Source: Streptomyces sp. TLI_053 (GTDB taxonomy: Bacteria; Actinomycetota; Actinomycetes; Streptomycetales; Streptomycetaceae). From it: DNA of 64,000 nucleotides. A program made the translations under genes and the position numbers. The notes below the pieces were generated by a model that ran no database searches, was not told the DNA's origin, and saw nothing but the letters and a program-made list of their open reading frames with translations. This document shows positions 49,921-59,304 of this stretch, piece after piece (positions within the stretch are counted from its first letter, which is position 1; the number at the start of each line of letters is the position of its first letter). Location: NCBI RefSeq assembly GCF_900105395.1, contig NZ_LT629775.1, forward strand, positions 8,521,501 to 8,585,500, in the 5' to 3' direction.

Positions 49921-51917
49921 GTGCTCCCTTTCGTCTGCGGGTTGCCGGTTCGCGCCTGGACGGTTCGCGCCGGGCCGGTGGGCGCGGAGGTGGGCGGTGC
50001 GGCGGTGGCCGGTGCGGCGGGCGGCGGCTCGCCGGGGCCGGTCGCCGCGGCCCAGGCGGCGCACAGCTCGGCGAAGCGGCCGCCGCCGTCGGCGAGTTCG
50101 CCGGGCGGGCCGTCCTCGACGACGGCGCCGCCCTCGATCACCAGGACGCGGTCGGCGATCGCCAGCGTCGACAACCGGTGCGCGATCAGCAGGGCACTGC
50201 GGCCGGCCAGCACCCGGGCGAGCGCGTCGTGCACGGCCCGTTCGGTCGGGGTGTCCATCGCGGAGGTCGCCTCGTCGAGAATGAGGACCCGCGGCGAGGT
50301 CAGCATCACCCGGGCCAGCGCGATGAGTTGGCGCTGTCCCGCGGAGAGGGCGGCGCCGCGCTTGTGGACGTCGGTGTCGTAGCCGTCGGGCAGCCGGCCG
50401 ATGAACGCGTCCGCCCCGACCGCCTCGGCGGCGGCGCGGACCTGGGCCCGGTCGGCGCCCGGGCGGCCCAGCGCGATGTTGTCGGCGACCGAGCCGGAGA
50501 ACAGGAACGCCTCCTGGGTGACCATCGAGACGGCGCCGCGCAGCTCCGGGTCGGCGAGGTCCCTGAGGTCCACGCCGTCCAGCGTGATCCGGCCGGCCGT
50601 CGGGTCGTAGAACCGGGCGAGCAGCTTCGCGATGGTCGACTTCCCGGCCCCCGTGGTGCCGACCAGGGCGACGGTGCGGCCCGGCGCGAGGTCGAGGTCC
50701 AGGCCCGCGAGGACCGGCGGGGCGCCCTGCGCGTACCCGAACCGCACCCGCTCGAAGCGGACCGCTCCCGGCGCCGCCGCGGCCGGCAGCGCGCGCGGCC
50801 GGCCCGGTTCGGGCAGCGGGGCCCGCTCCGCCAGCAGGGCGCCGATCCTCTCCAGGCCGGCCGAGGCGGCGGCGAAGGCGTTGGCGAAGCTCGCCAGCTC
50901 GTCGATCGGGTCGTAGAGCCGGTGCACGTACAGCAGGAAGGCGGTCAGGTCACCCGGCTCCAGCCGGCCCTGCGCGATCCGTACGGAGCCCAGCGCCAGC
51001 AGCACGGCCAACGACAGGTTGCCGATCAGCTTGACGCCGCCGCTGAACAGCGCGCTCACCCGGCCGGACTGCAGCCGCGCGGCCGCGTACCCCGCGTCCA
51101 GCTCCCGCAGCCGGGCCGCGTTGCGCGCCTCCCGCCGGAAGGCCTGGACGGCCCGGATGCCGTTGTACGCCTCGGAGGTGTGCCGCACCACCTCCTCGGT
51201 GGCGGCCCGGGTCCGGCGGTAGGCGTGCCGCGAACCCCGGCGGAACCAGCGGGTCAGCAGCACCAGGGGGACGAAGAACGCGATCACCGCGGTGGCCATC
51301 GGCAGGTCGAGCCAGAGCATCACGGCGACGATGCCGACCATCGAGAACAGCGCGGAGAACAGCCCGTCCAGGCCGGTCTCCAGTACTTCCTCGACCGCCT
51401 CGACGTCGCCGGACAGCCGGGCCACCACCCGCCCGGACGGCGTCGCCTCGTGGAACGCGAGCGGCTGCGCCATGACGTGGCCGAAGGTGTGCCGCCGCAG
51501 GTCGAACAGCAGGCTCTGGGCGATTCCGCCGGAGTACCGCAGGAAGCCGTACTTGAGGGTGGCGGTCGCCTGGCCGGCGGCCAGCGCGGCTGCCGCGCAG
51601 CCGGCGAGCACCCCCCAGCGGCCGTCGGCCGCCGCAGGCAGGCCGCGGTCGATGGCGGCCGCGACCAGCAGCGGGGTGGCCAGGCCGCAGAGGTTCTCCA
51701 GCACCGCCAGGGCGACGGCGACCGCCAGCCGGTGGCGGTGCGGGCGCAGCAGCAGGCGCAGCAGGGCGTTCCGCCGGTCGGTCAGCAGCCGGTCGGTCGG
51801 CGGACGGTCGGCACCCGGTCGGTCGGCAGCCGGTCGATCGGCGGTCGGCGGTCGGTCGGTGGTCGGTCGGTCCGTCGACGGTCGGTCGGTCGGCAGGTGG
51901 TCGGCACCGGTGCTCAT
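49917..51917 (-). CDS. ABC exporter half-transporter (TMD-NBD), subunit 2
   Basis: A 666-residue half-transporter: six transmembrane helices, then an ATPase domain with GTTGAGKST (Walker A), LSAGQRQLIALARVML (signature) and LILDEATSAMD (Walker B), and the H-loop IAHRLST. The N-terminal 50 residues are a TDRP repeat encoded by a GGTCGGTCGG-type minisatellite. It pairs with the next gene upstream to make a heterodimer, likely to export the aminoglycoside, possibly in a phosphorylated form. ATG at 51917, overlapping the upstream stop by four bases. Confidence 0.88.
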   Translation of the reverse strand: MSTGADHLPTDRPSTDRPTTDRPPTADRPAADRPGADRPPTDRLLTDRRNALLRLLLRPHRHRLAVAVALAVLENLCGLATPLLVAAAIDRGLPAAADGRWGVLAGCAAAALAAGQATATLKYGFLRYSGGIAQSLLFDLRRHTFGHVMAQPLAFHEATPSGRVVARLSGDVEAVEEVLETGLDGLFSALFSMVGIVAVMLWLDLPMATAVIAFFVPLVLLTRWFRRGSRHAYRRTRAATEEVVRHTSEAYNGIRAVQAFRREARNAARLRELDAGYAAARLQSGRVSALFSGGVKLIGNLSLAVLLALGSVRIAQGRLEPGDLTAFLLYVHRLYDPIDELASFANAFAAASAGLERIGALLAERAPLPEPGRPRALPAAAAPGAVRFERVRFGYAQGAPPVLAGLDLDLAPGRTVALVGTTGAGKSTIAKLLARFYDPTAGRITLDGVDLRDLADPELRGAVSMVTQEAFLFSGSVADNIALGRPGADRAQVRAAAEAVGADAFIGRLPDGYDTDVHKRGAALSAGQRQLIALARVMLTSPRVLILDEATSAMDTPTERAVHDALARVLAGRSALLIAHRLSTLAIADRVLVIEGGAVVEDGPPGELADGGGRFAELCAAWAAATGPGEPPPAAPATAAPPTSAPTGPARTVQARTGNPQTKGST

Positions 51918-53683
51918 CGGACGTCCACCGCCCGGCCCGCCGTCCCCGGCACCAGCGTGGCGGGGGTCGCCAGCAGCCGCCGGTACTCGCCGTGGCGGGC
52001 CATCAGCTCCTCGTGGCCGCCGACGGCGGCGACCCGCCCGTCCACCAGCAGCGCCACCTGGTCGGCGAGTCGCAGGGTGCCGGGGCGGTGCGCCGCGAAC
52101 ACCGTCGTCACACCGCCCAGGACGGTCCGCAGGGCGTGCTCCACCTCGCGCTCGGTCCGCACGTCGAGCGCGGACAGCGCGTCGTCCAGGACCAGCACGG
52201 CGGGGCGCGGCAGGACGGCGCGGGCGAGCGCCAGCCGCTGGCGCTGCCCGCCGGACAGGGCCAGGCCCTCCTCGCCGATCCGGGTGTCCAGCCGCTCGGG
52301 CAGCGCGGCCACGAAGCCGTCCGCCCGGGCGATCCGCAGCGCCTCGTGGATCCGGGCGTCCTCGCAGTCCTCGGCGCCGAGCGCGACGTTGTCCCGGACC
52401 GTCCCGGAGAACAGCACCGGGTCGTCGAAGGCGCAGCAGACCGCGGCCCGCAGGTCGTCGAGGGGGAGCTCGCGCAGGTCCACGCCGTCGAGGGTGATCC
52501 GGCCCGAGGTCGGGTCGTCGAGGCGGGCGAGCAGGGCGAGCAGGGTGCTCTTGCCGGAGCCGCTGGCGCCGACCAGCGCCAGCGAGCTGCCGGCCGGGAC
52601 GGTCAGGTCGATGCCGCGCAGCGCCGGCACGGCCGCGCCGGGGTGGGTGTGGTGGAGGTCCTCCAGGGCGAGTTCGCCGCGCGGCGGGCGGAGGCGGCGG
52701 TGCGGGCGGGCCGGCTCGGCGACCGTCAGCGGCTCGTCCCGCAGCTGCCAGTACCGGTCGGCGGCCGCGGCGGCGGTGCTGGCGTCGGCGATCAGCCAGC
52801 CCAGGGTGTCGGCCGGCCAGCGCAGGTAGGTGGCGACGCTGACCGCCGCCATCAGGGTGCCGAGGGTGAGGTCGCCGGTGGCCACCCGGTGGCCGCCGTA
52901 GCCGATCAGGGCGACCACCGCGAGTTCGGGCAGCGCGGTGATCACCCACCACAGGGCGGCGGTGAGGGAGAGCTTGCGCAGTTCGGTCAGCCGCAGCCGG
53001 CGGGCCCGGCCGAGGAACCGGGCGACCGTTCCCGGCCCGCGGCCGAAGGCCTTCAGCACCCGGATGCCGAGCACGGACTCCTCGACGGTCGTCATCAGGT
53101 CGCCGGACTGCTCCTGGGCGGAGCGCGCGACGCTCCGGAACCGGCGCTCGAAGGCGGTGGTGGCCAGCACCATCGGGGCGTACGCGGCCAGCACCAGCAC
53201 GGCCAGGGCGGGAGCGAGCACGGCCAGGACGACCAGGCCGGCCACCAGGGCGAGCACGTTCACCAGCAGGTAGACCGCGGAGAACGCGGCGAACCGGCCG
53301 ATCTCGGCCACGTCGGAGACCGTCCGGGACAGCAGTTGGCCGGACGACCAGCGGATGTGGAAGGACTGCGGCAGCCGGTGCAGGTGCGCCGACAGGTCCT
53401 CGCGCATCGCCGTCTCCAGCCGGTTGACCGGGCGGACCACCAGCAGCCGGCGGGCGCCGAGCAGGACCGCCTCGACGGTGCCGAGCACGGTGAGGCCGAC
53501 GATCGGCCAGGGCAGGGCGGCGGTGTCCCGGTGGGCGACCGGCCCGTCCACCAGTCGTTGCAGGACCAGCGGCACGGTCAGTCCGGCGAGCATCGAGCCG
53601 AGGGCGGCGGCGCAGGCACCGGCCATCGCCCAGCGGTGCGGCCGGAGGTAGCCGGCGCAGCGGCGCAGCGAACCGGGGATCAC
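51914..53683 (-). CDS. ABC exporter half-transporter (TMD-NBD), subunit 1
   Basis: A 589-residue half-transporter with six helices and an ATPase domain (GASGSGKST, LSGGQRQRLALARAVL, LVLDDALSALD). The Walker B is followed by Asp in LVLDDALSA rather than Glu, so one of the two ATP sites of the heterodimer is probably degenerate; this is common in heterodimeric exporters. Its H-loop reads AAHRPGT. GTG start at 53683 overlaps the upstream glycosyltransferase stop (GTGA). Confidence 0.88.
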   Translation of the reverse strand: MIPGSLRRCAGYLRPHRWAMAGACAAALGSMLAGLTVPLVLQRLVDGPVAHRDTAALPWPIVGLTVLGTVEAVLLGARRLLVVRPVNRLETAMREDLSAHLHRLPQSFHIRWSSGQLLSRTVSDVAEIGRFAAFSAVYLLVNVLALVAGLVVLAVLAPALAVLVLAAYAPMVLATTAFERRFRSVARSAQEQSGDLMTTVEESVLGIRVLKAFGRGPGTVARFLGRARRLRLTELRKLSLTAALWWVITALPELAVVALIGYGGHRVATGDLTLGTLMAAVSVATYLRWPADTLGWLIADASTAAAAADRYWQLRDEPLTVAEPARPHRRLRPPRGELALEDLHHTHPGAAVPALRGIDLTVPAGSSLALVGASGSGKSTLLALLARLDDPTSGRITLDGVDLRELPLDDLRAAVCCAFDDPVLFSGTVRDNVALGAEDCEDARIHEALRIARADGFVAALPERLDTRIGEEGLALSGGQRQRLALARAVLPRPAVLVLDDALSALDVRTEREVEHALRTVLGGVTTVFAAHRPGTLRLADQVALLVDGRVAAVGGHEELMARHGEYRRLLATPATLVPGTAGRAVDVR

Positions 53684-54930
53684 CGGGCGGCCCCGGCGGC
53701 GAGGGCCCGGTGGTAGTGGGCCAGGGCGCGTTCGGTGGCGGTGGCGCCGCCGTACCGCTCGGTCAGCCGGGGCAGCGCCGCCGCGACCGCGGCGCGGTGG
53801 ACGGCGGGCGAGGTGACGGCCTCGCGCACCGCGTCGGTCAGCGCCCCGACGTCGCCGCGCGGGACGAGCAGCCCGGGGGTGACGTCGCCGACCGTCTCGC
53901 GCAGCCCGCCGACCGCGTATCCGGCGACCGGGGTGCCGCAGACCATCGCCTCCAGGGCGCTGCCGCCGAGTTCCTCGTGCACCGATGGCATCACCAGGAC
54001 GTCCAGCGCGGTCATCACGGCGGGGATGTCGGAGTGCGGCAGGAAGCCGGTGAAGCGGAACCGCGCGGTGAGGCCCGCCGCGGCGACCGCCTGCCGCATC
54101 CGCTCGCCCTGCGGGCCGTCGCCGACGACCAGGAAGACGCTGTCCGGGGTGTCGGTCCGCGCGCTCCAGCGGGCGGCCGCGGCGACGAAGTCGCGCCAGC
54201 CCTTCTCGTGGGCGATCCGGCCCACGTAGCCGATCACCGCGACGCCGTCCGGGACGCCCAGGGTGCGGACGAACGCCCGGGCGGTGTCCCCGGGCTGGCG
54301 CTCGACCGGGCCGACCGAGTCGGGCACGACGTCGATCAGCTCGCGGCTCATCGGCATCTCCCGGGCGACCACGTCGGCGGTGCGTTCGGTGAGCGTGGAG
54401 ACGCGTGCGGCGCGGCGCAGCGCCCGGCGTTCGGCGGCGTGCACCAGCCGGTGCTGGAGGCGGTCGACCCGGGACATCGGCTCGTACACCGAGAGCCGCG
54501 AGCAGTGCAGGGTGACGCAGTAGGGCGCGGCCAGCAGCCGGGCCGCCAGGGGTCCGGCCAGCAGCGCCCACAGCTGCCCGTCGGCGTGCACATGGATCAG
54601 GTCGGGCCGCCAGCTGCGGCGCAGCCGCAGGCAGGCGGCGAGCGCGCCGAGCAGCCAGGCCTGGTTGAGGCCGGCGATCCCGGTCAGTTCCGACCGCAGC
54701 CGCGGCAGCGGTGCCCTGGTCACCCGGACCACCAGACCGGGACGGTCCAGGCGCCGGGCCGGCAGGCCGGGGAACCCGACCGTCAGGACCTGCTGCTCGA
54801 CGCCGCGTTCGGCCAGCTCCCGCGACAGCCTGAGGATCTGGACCTGCATGCCGCCGACGGCGTCGAACTCGGGGGGCCAGCTGTCGACGCAGTCGTGGTG
54901 GAAGAAGGGGGTGAGCCGCAGCACGCGCAC
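53680..54930 (-). CDS. neoM: Glycosyltransferase, 2-deoxystreptamine N-acetylglucosaminyltransferase type
   Basis: A 416-residue GT4 enzyme: N-terminal FFHHDCVDSWPPEFDAVGGM, DLIHVHADGQLW, and the C-terminal donor domain IGYVGRIAHEKGWRDFV, LVVGDGPQGERM and MPSVHEELGGSALEAMVCGT (the E7E motif) all match BtrM/NeoM/KanM1-type proteins. These transfer GlcNAc from UDP-GlcNAc to 2-deoxystreptamine to give 2'-N-acetylparomamine. Direct neighbourhood with the DOI synthase supports this. GTG start at 54930, followed in frame by another GTG; a GGGAACTCC box lies on the other side, so the ribosome binding site is weak. Confidence 0.88.
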   Translation of the reverse strand: MRVLRLTPFFHHDCVDSWPPEFDAVGGMQVQILRLSRELAERGVEQQVLTVGFPGLPARRLDRPGLVVRVTRAPLPRLRSELTGIAGLNQAWLLGALAACLRLRRSWRPDLIHVHADGQLWALLAGPLAARLLAAPYCVTLHCSRLSVYEPMSRVDRLQHRLVHAAERRALRRAARVSTLTERTADVVAREMPMSRELIDVVPDSVGPVERQPGDTARAFVRTLGVPDGVAVIGYVGRIAHEKGWRDFVAAAARWSARTDTPDSVFLVVGDGPQGERMRQAVAAAGLTARFRFTGFLPHSDIPAVMTALDVLVMPSVHEELGGSALEAMVCGTPVAGYAVGGLRETVGDVTPGLLVPRGDVGALTDAVREAVTSPAVHRAAVAAALPRLTERYGGATATERALAHYHRALAAGAAR

Positions 54931-54978
54931 GGGAACTCCACGGTGGAAGGCGGGGGGTGACGGGCCGGGTGGCGCGGG

Positions 54979-56094
54979 TCACCCCGGCGAGGCCGTCGCG
55001 GGCGCGCCCAGGACGTCCCGGACGGCGGCCAGCGGCACCGGCACCAGCGGCAGCGCGCCGGTGCGCAGGACCCGGCCGGGCTCCGAGAGCAGCACCATCG
55101 GGGTGTGCCCGGGGGCGCAGTCCAGGTAGCCGCGCTTGTTGTCGAAGGCGAGCCAGTTCCCGACCTCGGCCGCGTCGACGTCGGCCGGCAGGGCGGTGTG
55201 CAGCCCGGCGGCGGCCACCAGCTCGTGGTGCAGCTCGACGAGCCCGGCGTCGGCGTGGCCGAGCCGGCGGGAGACCTCGGCGGCCACGACCGACCCGATC
55301 GCGACGCCGGCGCCGTGGGCGATCGCGCCCCGGGTGGTGTGCTCGACGGCGTGGCCCACGGTGTGGCCGTACTCCAGCACGAGGCCGTCGCGCCGCTCGT
55401 GCTTGTCGGCGTGAGTCACCTGCGCCTTGGCGGCGAGGCTCTCGCCGATGATCCAGTGCAGGGCCTCGTCCGCGTACCGGCCGTCGGGCCGCAGCTCGTC
55501 GGCGAGCCGCGGTGCCATCGAGGGGCGGATCGCCAGCGCGTTCTTCACCACCTCGCCCATGCCGGAGCGGAGTTCGCGCAGCGGCAGGGTGCGCAGCATC
55601 GCGGTGTCGGCGAGCACCTCCACCGGCTGGTGGAAGGTGCCGACCAGGTTCTTGCCGAAGCCGGTGTTGACCGCCTGTTTGAGCGAGAGCACCGAGTCCA
55701 GCATGGCGACGACGGTGGTGGGCACGTGCACCAGCCGGATCCCGCGGAAGAGCAGGGCGGCCAGCAGTCCGGCGATGTTGCCGGTGAGGCCGCCGCCGAG
55801 GGCGACCACGGCGGTGCGGCGGTCGGCGCCGAGTTCCAGCGCCTGTTCGGCGAGCCGGTGGACGGTGGCGAGGTCCTTGTTGGCCTCGCCGGCCGGGTGG
55901 GTCAGCAGGGTGGCCGGGCCGGCCTCCTTCTCCAGTCTGGTGGTGAGGTCGAAGCCGTAGAGCGCGGCCACCGTGGTGTCGCTGACCACGAGGTAGCGGC
56001 TGGCCCCGAGTTCGGCGAGCCGGGCGACGATGCCGTCCGCGCAGTCCGTTCCCAGCCGGTACGGAAAGCTCGCGTCTTCCATGGTGATGGGCAT
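54979..56094 (-). CDS. neoC: 2-deoxy-scyllo-inosose synthase
   Basis: A 371-residue enzyme of the sugar-phosphate cyclase family. It converts glucose-6-phosphate to 2-deoxy-scyllo-inosose, the committed step to 2-deoxystreptamine. Features: VALGGGLTGNIAGLLAALLFRGI (NAD region, in two parts), PTTVVAMLDSVLSLKQAVN, GKNLVGTFHQP, GMGEVVKNAL, the zinc ligands in EYGHTVGHAVEH, and FDNKRGYLDC, all as in BtrC. The GTG-free alternative starts are ATG 56094, ATG 56082 and a TTG at 56103; 56094 gives MPITMEDASF and is preferred. It is the signature gene of this cluster class. Confidence 0.92.
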   Translation of the reverse strand: MPITMEDASFPYRLGTDCADGIVARLAELGASRYLVVSDTTVAALYGFDLTTRLEKEAGPATLLTHPAGEANKDLATVHRLAEQALELGADRRTAVVALGGGLTGNIAGLLAALLFRGIRLVHVPTTVVAMLDSVLSLKQAVNTGFGKNLVGTFHQPVEVLADTAMLRTLPLRELRSGMGEVVKNALAIRPSMAPRLADELRPDGRYADEALHWIIGESLAAKAQVTHADKHERRDGLVLEYGHTVGHAVEHTTRGAIAHGAGVAIGSVVAAEVSRRLGHADAGLVELHHELVAAAGLHTALPADVDAAEVGNWLAFDNKRGYLDCAPGHTPMVLLSEPGRVLRTGALPLVPVPLAAVRDVLGAPATASPG

Positions 56095-56153
56095 GACGTG
56101 CAAGGTTCACCCCGATTGTCCGACGGATCGTGTGGCGGTGCGGGGCCCGGCGC

Positions 56154-57431
56154 TCAGCCGGGCAGGTCGGCGCTGTGCCGAAGGACCTTGGTGAAGGCGG
56201 TGGCGATGTCGTGCATGTCGCCCTCGTCGCCGAGCAGGGCCGCGTGGTGCAGGGTGGCGGTGCGCCGGGCGGACTCCCGGGCGACCGGCAGGCCGGCGGC
56301 GTCCGGGGCGGTGCGGCGGCGGTACTCCTCGTCGAGGGCGAACCGGGGGCGGCCGGCCGGGTCGTAGAGCCGGTTGGCGGGCAGCGGCGGGTAGCCGGGG
56401 GAGACCGGGAAGCCGAGTTCGGCGGTCAGGGCGCGGCAGGCCGACCCGCTGCCGAGGGTGCCGAGGGCGTCCTCGGGCAGCGCCGCGGCATAGGTGTAGT
56501 AGGTGCGCCGGGTGGTGCCGGGGCTGGTGGACTGGGGTCGGCAGCCGGCCTCGGCCAGCAGCCGGTCGAGCAGCGCGGCGTTGCGCCGGCGGGTCTCGTT
56601 CTGGCCGTCCAGTTCTGGCAGTTGCTCGGTGAGCAGAGCGGCCTGGAACTCGGACAGGCAGCGGTTGCTGCCCATCAGTTCGCCGGTCTCGACGAGTTCC
56701 ATCGCACCGGGCGCGGGCGGGTGGGCCGCAAGGACCCGGCCGTCGGCGCGCAGGTGCTCGACGCGGCGGGCGAGCGCGGCGTCGGCGGTGATCACGGCGC
56801 CGCCCTCGCCGCTGGTGAGGACCTTGCTGTGCTGCATGCTGAAGGTGCCGGCGGTGCCCAGGGTGCCGACCTTGCGGCCGCGGTACTCGGCGCCGTGCGC
56901 CTGGGCGCAGTCCTCGATCAGCGGCAGGCCGTGCCGGCGGGCCAGCGCGGTGAGCGCGTCCAGGTCGGCGACGGCGGAGTAGAGGTGCACCACCACGACG
57001 GCCTTGGTGCGGCCGGTGACGAGGGCCTCGGCGGCGGCCGGGTCGAGGCAGAGCGTGTCCGGGTCGACGTCGCAGAACACCGGGACGGCGTTGACGCCGA
57101 GGACGGTGGAGGCGGACGCCACCCAGGACAGGGCCGGCACGATGACCTCGTCGCCGGCGCCCACCCCGCACGCCTCCAGGGCCAGCATCAGCGAGGCGGT
57201 GCCGCTGGCGGCGGGCACGCAGTGCGGGACGCCGTGGTAGTCGGCGAACGCGCGGGCGAAGCGGCGCTCCTGGGACTCGGTCCCGCGGTAGGGGCCGCTG
57301 ATCGCCCAGCGGCCCGACTCCAGAACCTCCTCCAGGGCCTTGGCGGCACCCGGCGCCGCCTGCGGCCACCGGGGCCAGGGCCGGTCGCGGACCGCCGGGC
57401 CGCCGTTGACGGCCAGGGTGTGCGAGTCCAT
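56154..57431 (-). CDS. neoB: L-glutamine:2-deoxy-scyllo-inosose aminotransferase
   Basis: A 425-residue PLP enzyme of the DegT/DnrJ/EryC1 (secondary-metabolic sugar aminotransferase) family. PGHWAISG-like SGRWAISGPYRGTE, ASGTASLMLALEACGVGAGD (in two parts), IEDCAQAHGAEYRG and SMQHSKVLTSGEGG, whose Lys (K203) binds PLP, match BtrS/NeoB/KanB-type proteins. It transaminates 2-deoxy-scyllo-inosose to DOIA, and later amino-DOI to 2-deoxystreptamine. The ATG at 57431 follows AAAGGAAGAG. The order dehydrogenase, aminotransferase, synthase, glycosyltransferase matches the core of neomycin-type clusters. Confidence 0.92.
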   Translation of the reverse strand: MDSHTLAVNGGPAVRDRPWPRWPQAAPGAAKALEEVLESGRWAISGPYRGTESQERRFARAFADYHGVPHCVPAASGTASLMLALEACGVGAGDEVIVPALSWVASASTVLGVNAVPVFCDVDPDTLCLDPAAAEALVTGRTKAVVVVHLYSAVADLDALTALARRHGLPLIEDCAQAHGAEYRGRKVGTLGTAGTFSMQHSKVLTSGEGGAVITADAALARRVEHLRADGRVLAAHPPAPGAMELVETGELMGSNRCLSEFQAALLTEQLPELDGQNETRRRNAALLDRLLAEAGCRPQSTSPGTTRRTYYTYAAALPEDALGTLGSGSACRALTAELGFPVSPGYPPLPANRLYDPAGRPRFALDEEYRRRTAPDAAGLPVARESARRTATLHHAALLGDEGDMHDIATAFTKVLRHSADLPG

Positions 57432-57495
57432 GCTCTCTTCCTTTCGCTGGGGACGGCGGGGCCCGGGCCGGCGGCGGTCGCGGCCGGGGCCGCCG

Positions 57496-58515
57496 TCAGG
57501 CCCGGAGGTTGAAGTACGAGCGGGTGTTGCCGTCGGCCCGGCGCAGGGCCACGTCGAGGGCGGTGGCGTAGTCGTCGAGCGGGTACTCGTGGCTGAGCAG
57601 CGGGCCGACCGGCACGGTGCCCGCGGCGAGCAGGGCGACGGCCTCGTCGAAGCGGTCGCCGGGGCCCATCGAGGCCTGGACGGTGAGCACCTTCAGCACG
57701 ATGTGGTGCGGGGCCATCCGGTCGCTCTCCTCGATCCGGTAGCCGACCAGGCCGATCCGGCCGCCCGCGCGGACCGCTTCGACGGCCTCCTGGACCGCGA
57801 GGGGGTAGCCCGACGCCTCCAGCACCACGTCCGGCCGCAGTTCGGGGCGCTTCTCCACCAGCCGGACCAGGTCACCGGGGTGACCGGCGACGGTGGCCTC
57901 CACGCCGAGGGCCTCGGCGGCCCGGCGCCGCTCGGCGACCGGCTCCGAGACCGCGGTCACGATCCCGCCGCGCTGCCGCACGGCGAGCGCCAGCATCAGC
58001 CCGATGCCGCCCGCCCCGGTGATCGCGACCTTCTCGCCGGGCGTGACGGCGAGGCGGTCGACCGCGTTGAGCGCGACGGCCAGCGGCTCGACCTGGCAGG
58101 CCTCGCGCAGCGGTGTGCCGGCGGGCAGCCGGTGCAGGTTGCCCACCGGGACCGTCATGTACTCGGCGCAGGCACCGTCCCGGGTGAACCCGAGCTCCTG
58201 GAGGCCGTCGCAGATCGTGGGCGTGCCCTCCCGGCAGGCCCGGCAGCGGCCGCAGGCGCAGGTGAGGTCGCCGACCACGTCGGCGCCGACGAGCTCGGAC
58301 CCGACGCCGTTGACCTCGACGACGGTGCCGCTCCACTCGTGTCCGGGGACGACGGGGTAGCTGAAGCCGTGCCAGACGCCCTTGTAGAAGGACAGGTCGC
58401 TGCCGCAGACCGAGTTGTAGGCCAGTCGCACCAGCGCCTCCCCCGGCGCCGGCGCGGGTACCTCGCGCCGGTCGAGCACGGCGCGGTGGGGGGCTTCGAA
58501 CACCAGGGCTTTCAT
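57496..58515 (-). CDS. neoA: 2-deoxy-scyllo-inosamine dehydrogenase (zinc, MDR family)
   Basis: A 339-residue medium-chain dehydrogenase. YNSVCGSDLSFYKGVWHG (catalytic zinc Cys), PGHEWSGTVV, the structural zinc cysteines CACGRCRACREGTPTIC, and the nucleotide motif AITGAGGIGLMLAL are intact. It would oxidise DOIA at C1 to the amino-ketone for the second transamination. The ATG at 58515 has a GGAGG box. It is the first gene of the 14-kb minus-strand operon driven from the bidirectional promoter at 58570-58655. Confidence 0.92.
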   Translation of the reverse strand: MKALVFEAPHRAVLDRREVPAPAPGEALVRLAYNSVCGSDLSFYKGVWHGFSYPVVPGHEWSGTVVEVNGVGSELVGADVVGDLTCACGRCRACREGTPTICDGLQELGFTRDGACAEYMTVPVGNLHRLPAGTPLREACQVEPLAVALNAVDRLAVTPGEKVAITGAGGIGLMLALAVRQRGGIVTAVSEPVAERRRAAEALGVEATVAGHPGDLVRLVEKRPELRPDVVLEASGYPLAVQEAVEAVRAGGRIGLVGYRIEESDRMAPHHIVLKVLTVQASMGPGDRFDEAVALLAAGTVPVGPLLSHEYPLDDYATALDVALRRADGNTRSYFNLRA

Positions 58516-58569
58516 GCCGCAGTACCTCCGGATCGACCAGAACACAGTCCTGACGGCCTGTGACGACTG

Positions 58570-58655
58570 TCCGCTATAGCGGATGGTGGGCTCGGTGAGC
58601 GTACGCCGTCAATGGGTTTGCTTGTCAACCCTGGTGAATGGATGTATTGGTAGGA
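58570..58655. promoter_or_regulatory. Bidirectional cluster promoter with palindromic operator (left copy)
   Basis: Leftward: TTGACA (58629-58624), 19 bases, TACGCT, then the perfect palindrome TCCGCTATAGCGGA (58570-58583) within the likely 5' leader. Rightward: TTGTCA in the same CTTGTCAACCC box (58621-58631), 17 bases, TATTGG (58645-58650). GTGAGCGTACGCC lies at 58595-58607. Every element recurs at the same spacing at 62870-62953. It drives neoA leftward and the ImmA/membrane/aph genes rightward. Confidence 0.8.
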
Positions 58656-58659
58656 CGGG

Positions 58660-59304
58660 ATGGGCGTCCGCTTGAGCGGGCGGTCTGGACCTGTTGGCGG
58701 GGCATCGGCGATGAGACCCCGCACCGACCCCCAACCACCGGCCCTCACCACCGGCCCCGAGCGAAGGCGACGCACAACCTCGATGCCCCCAGTCGTCAGA
58801 AAGCTGCGTCGGCGCTGCGCGGCGGTGCTCGACGAGCTCCGCCTGCCGCAGCCGTTCTCCCTGGACACCCTCTGTCCGCACATCGCCGGACTGCGCGGGC
58901 GGCCCCTGCACCTGCACCCGCTGCCCGCCCAGGCCGCCTCGGCCGGCGCCTGCGGACTCTGGCTGGCCACCGCCACCGACGACCACGTCTTCGTCGAGCA
59001 GCGGACCGTGCGCCTGCACCAGGAGCACATCGTGCTGCACGAGATCGGCCACATGCTCCTCGGTCACCAGGGCCTCAGCCTCTCCGGCCGGCTGCCGGAG
59101 ACCCTGCTGCCCGACCTGTCGCCGCGACTGGTCCGCCACCTGCTCGCCCGCGCGGACTACTCCACCGAGCAGGAGCAGGAGGCCGAGATGCTGGCCAGCA
59201 TGATCCGTACCGACACCGGCCGCACGCGTCCGCCCGTGCCGACCGGCGCGCTCGGTCGGCTCCGGGCCGCGCTCGGCGTACGGGACGGCGGCCATGGCGG
59301 GTGA
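58660..59304 (+). CDS. ImmA/IrrE family metallopeptidase
   Basis: A zinc peptidase of the ImmA/IrrE type with HEIGHMLLGH (HExxH, about residue 127 from this start) and the downstream acidic cluster EQEQEAEMLASMI. Proteins of this family cleave partner XRE repressors in response to a signal. The start is uncertain: ATG 58660 has an AGGA box and sits just after a -10-like TATTGG; ATG 58711 and ATG 58783 would remove a poorly conserved leader and leave a 173-residue protein. It overlaps the next gene by 11 bases. Its probable substrate is the XRE protein at 63025-63510. Confidence 0.83.
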   Translation: MGVRLSGRSGPVGGASAMRPRTDPQPPALTTGPERRRRTTSMPPVVRKLRRRCAAVLDELRLPQPFSLDTLCPHIAGLRGRPLHLHPLPAQAASAGACGLWLATATDDHVFVEQRTVRLHQEHIVLHEIGHMLLGHQGLSLSGRLPETLLPDLSPRLVRHLLARADYSTEQEQEAEMLASMIRTDTGRTRPPVPTGALGRLRAALGVRDGGHGG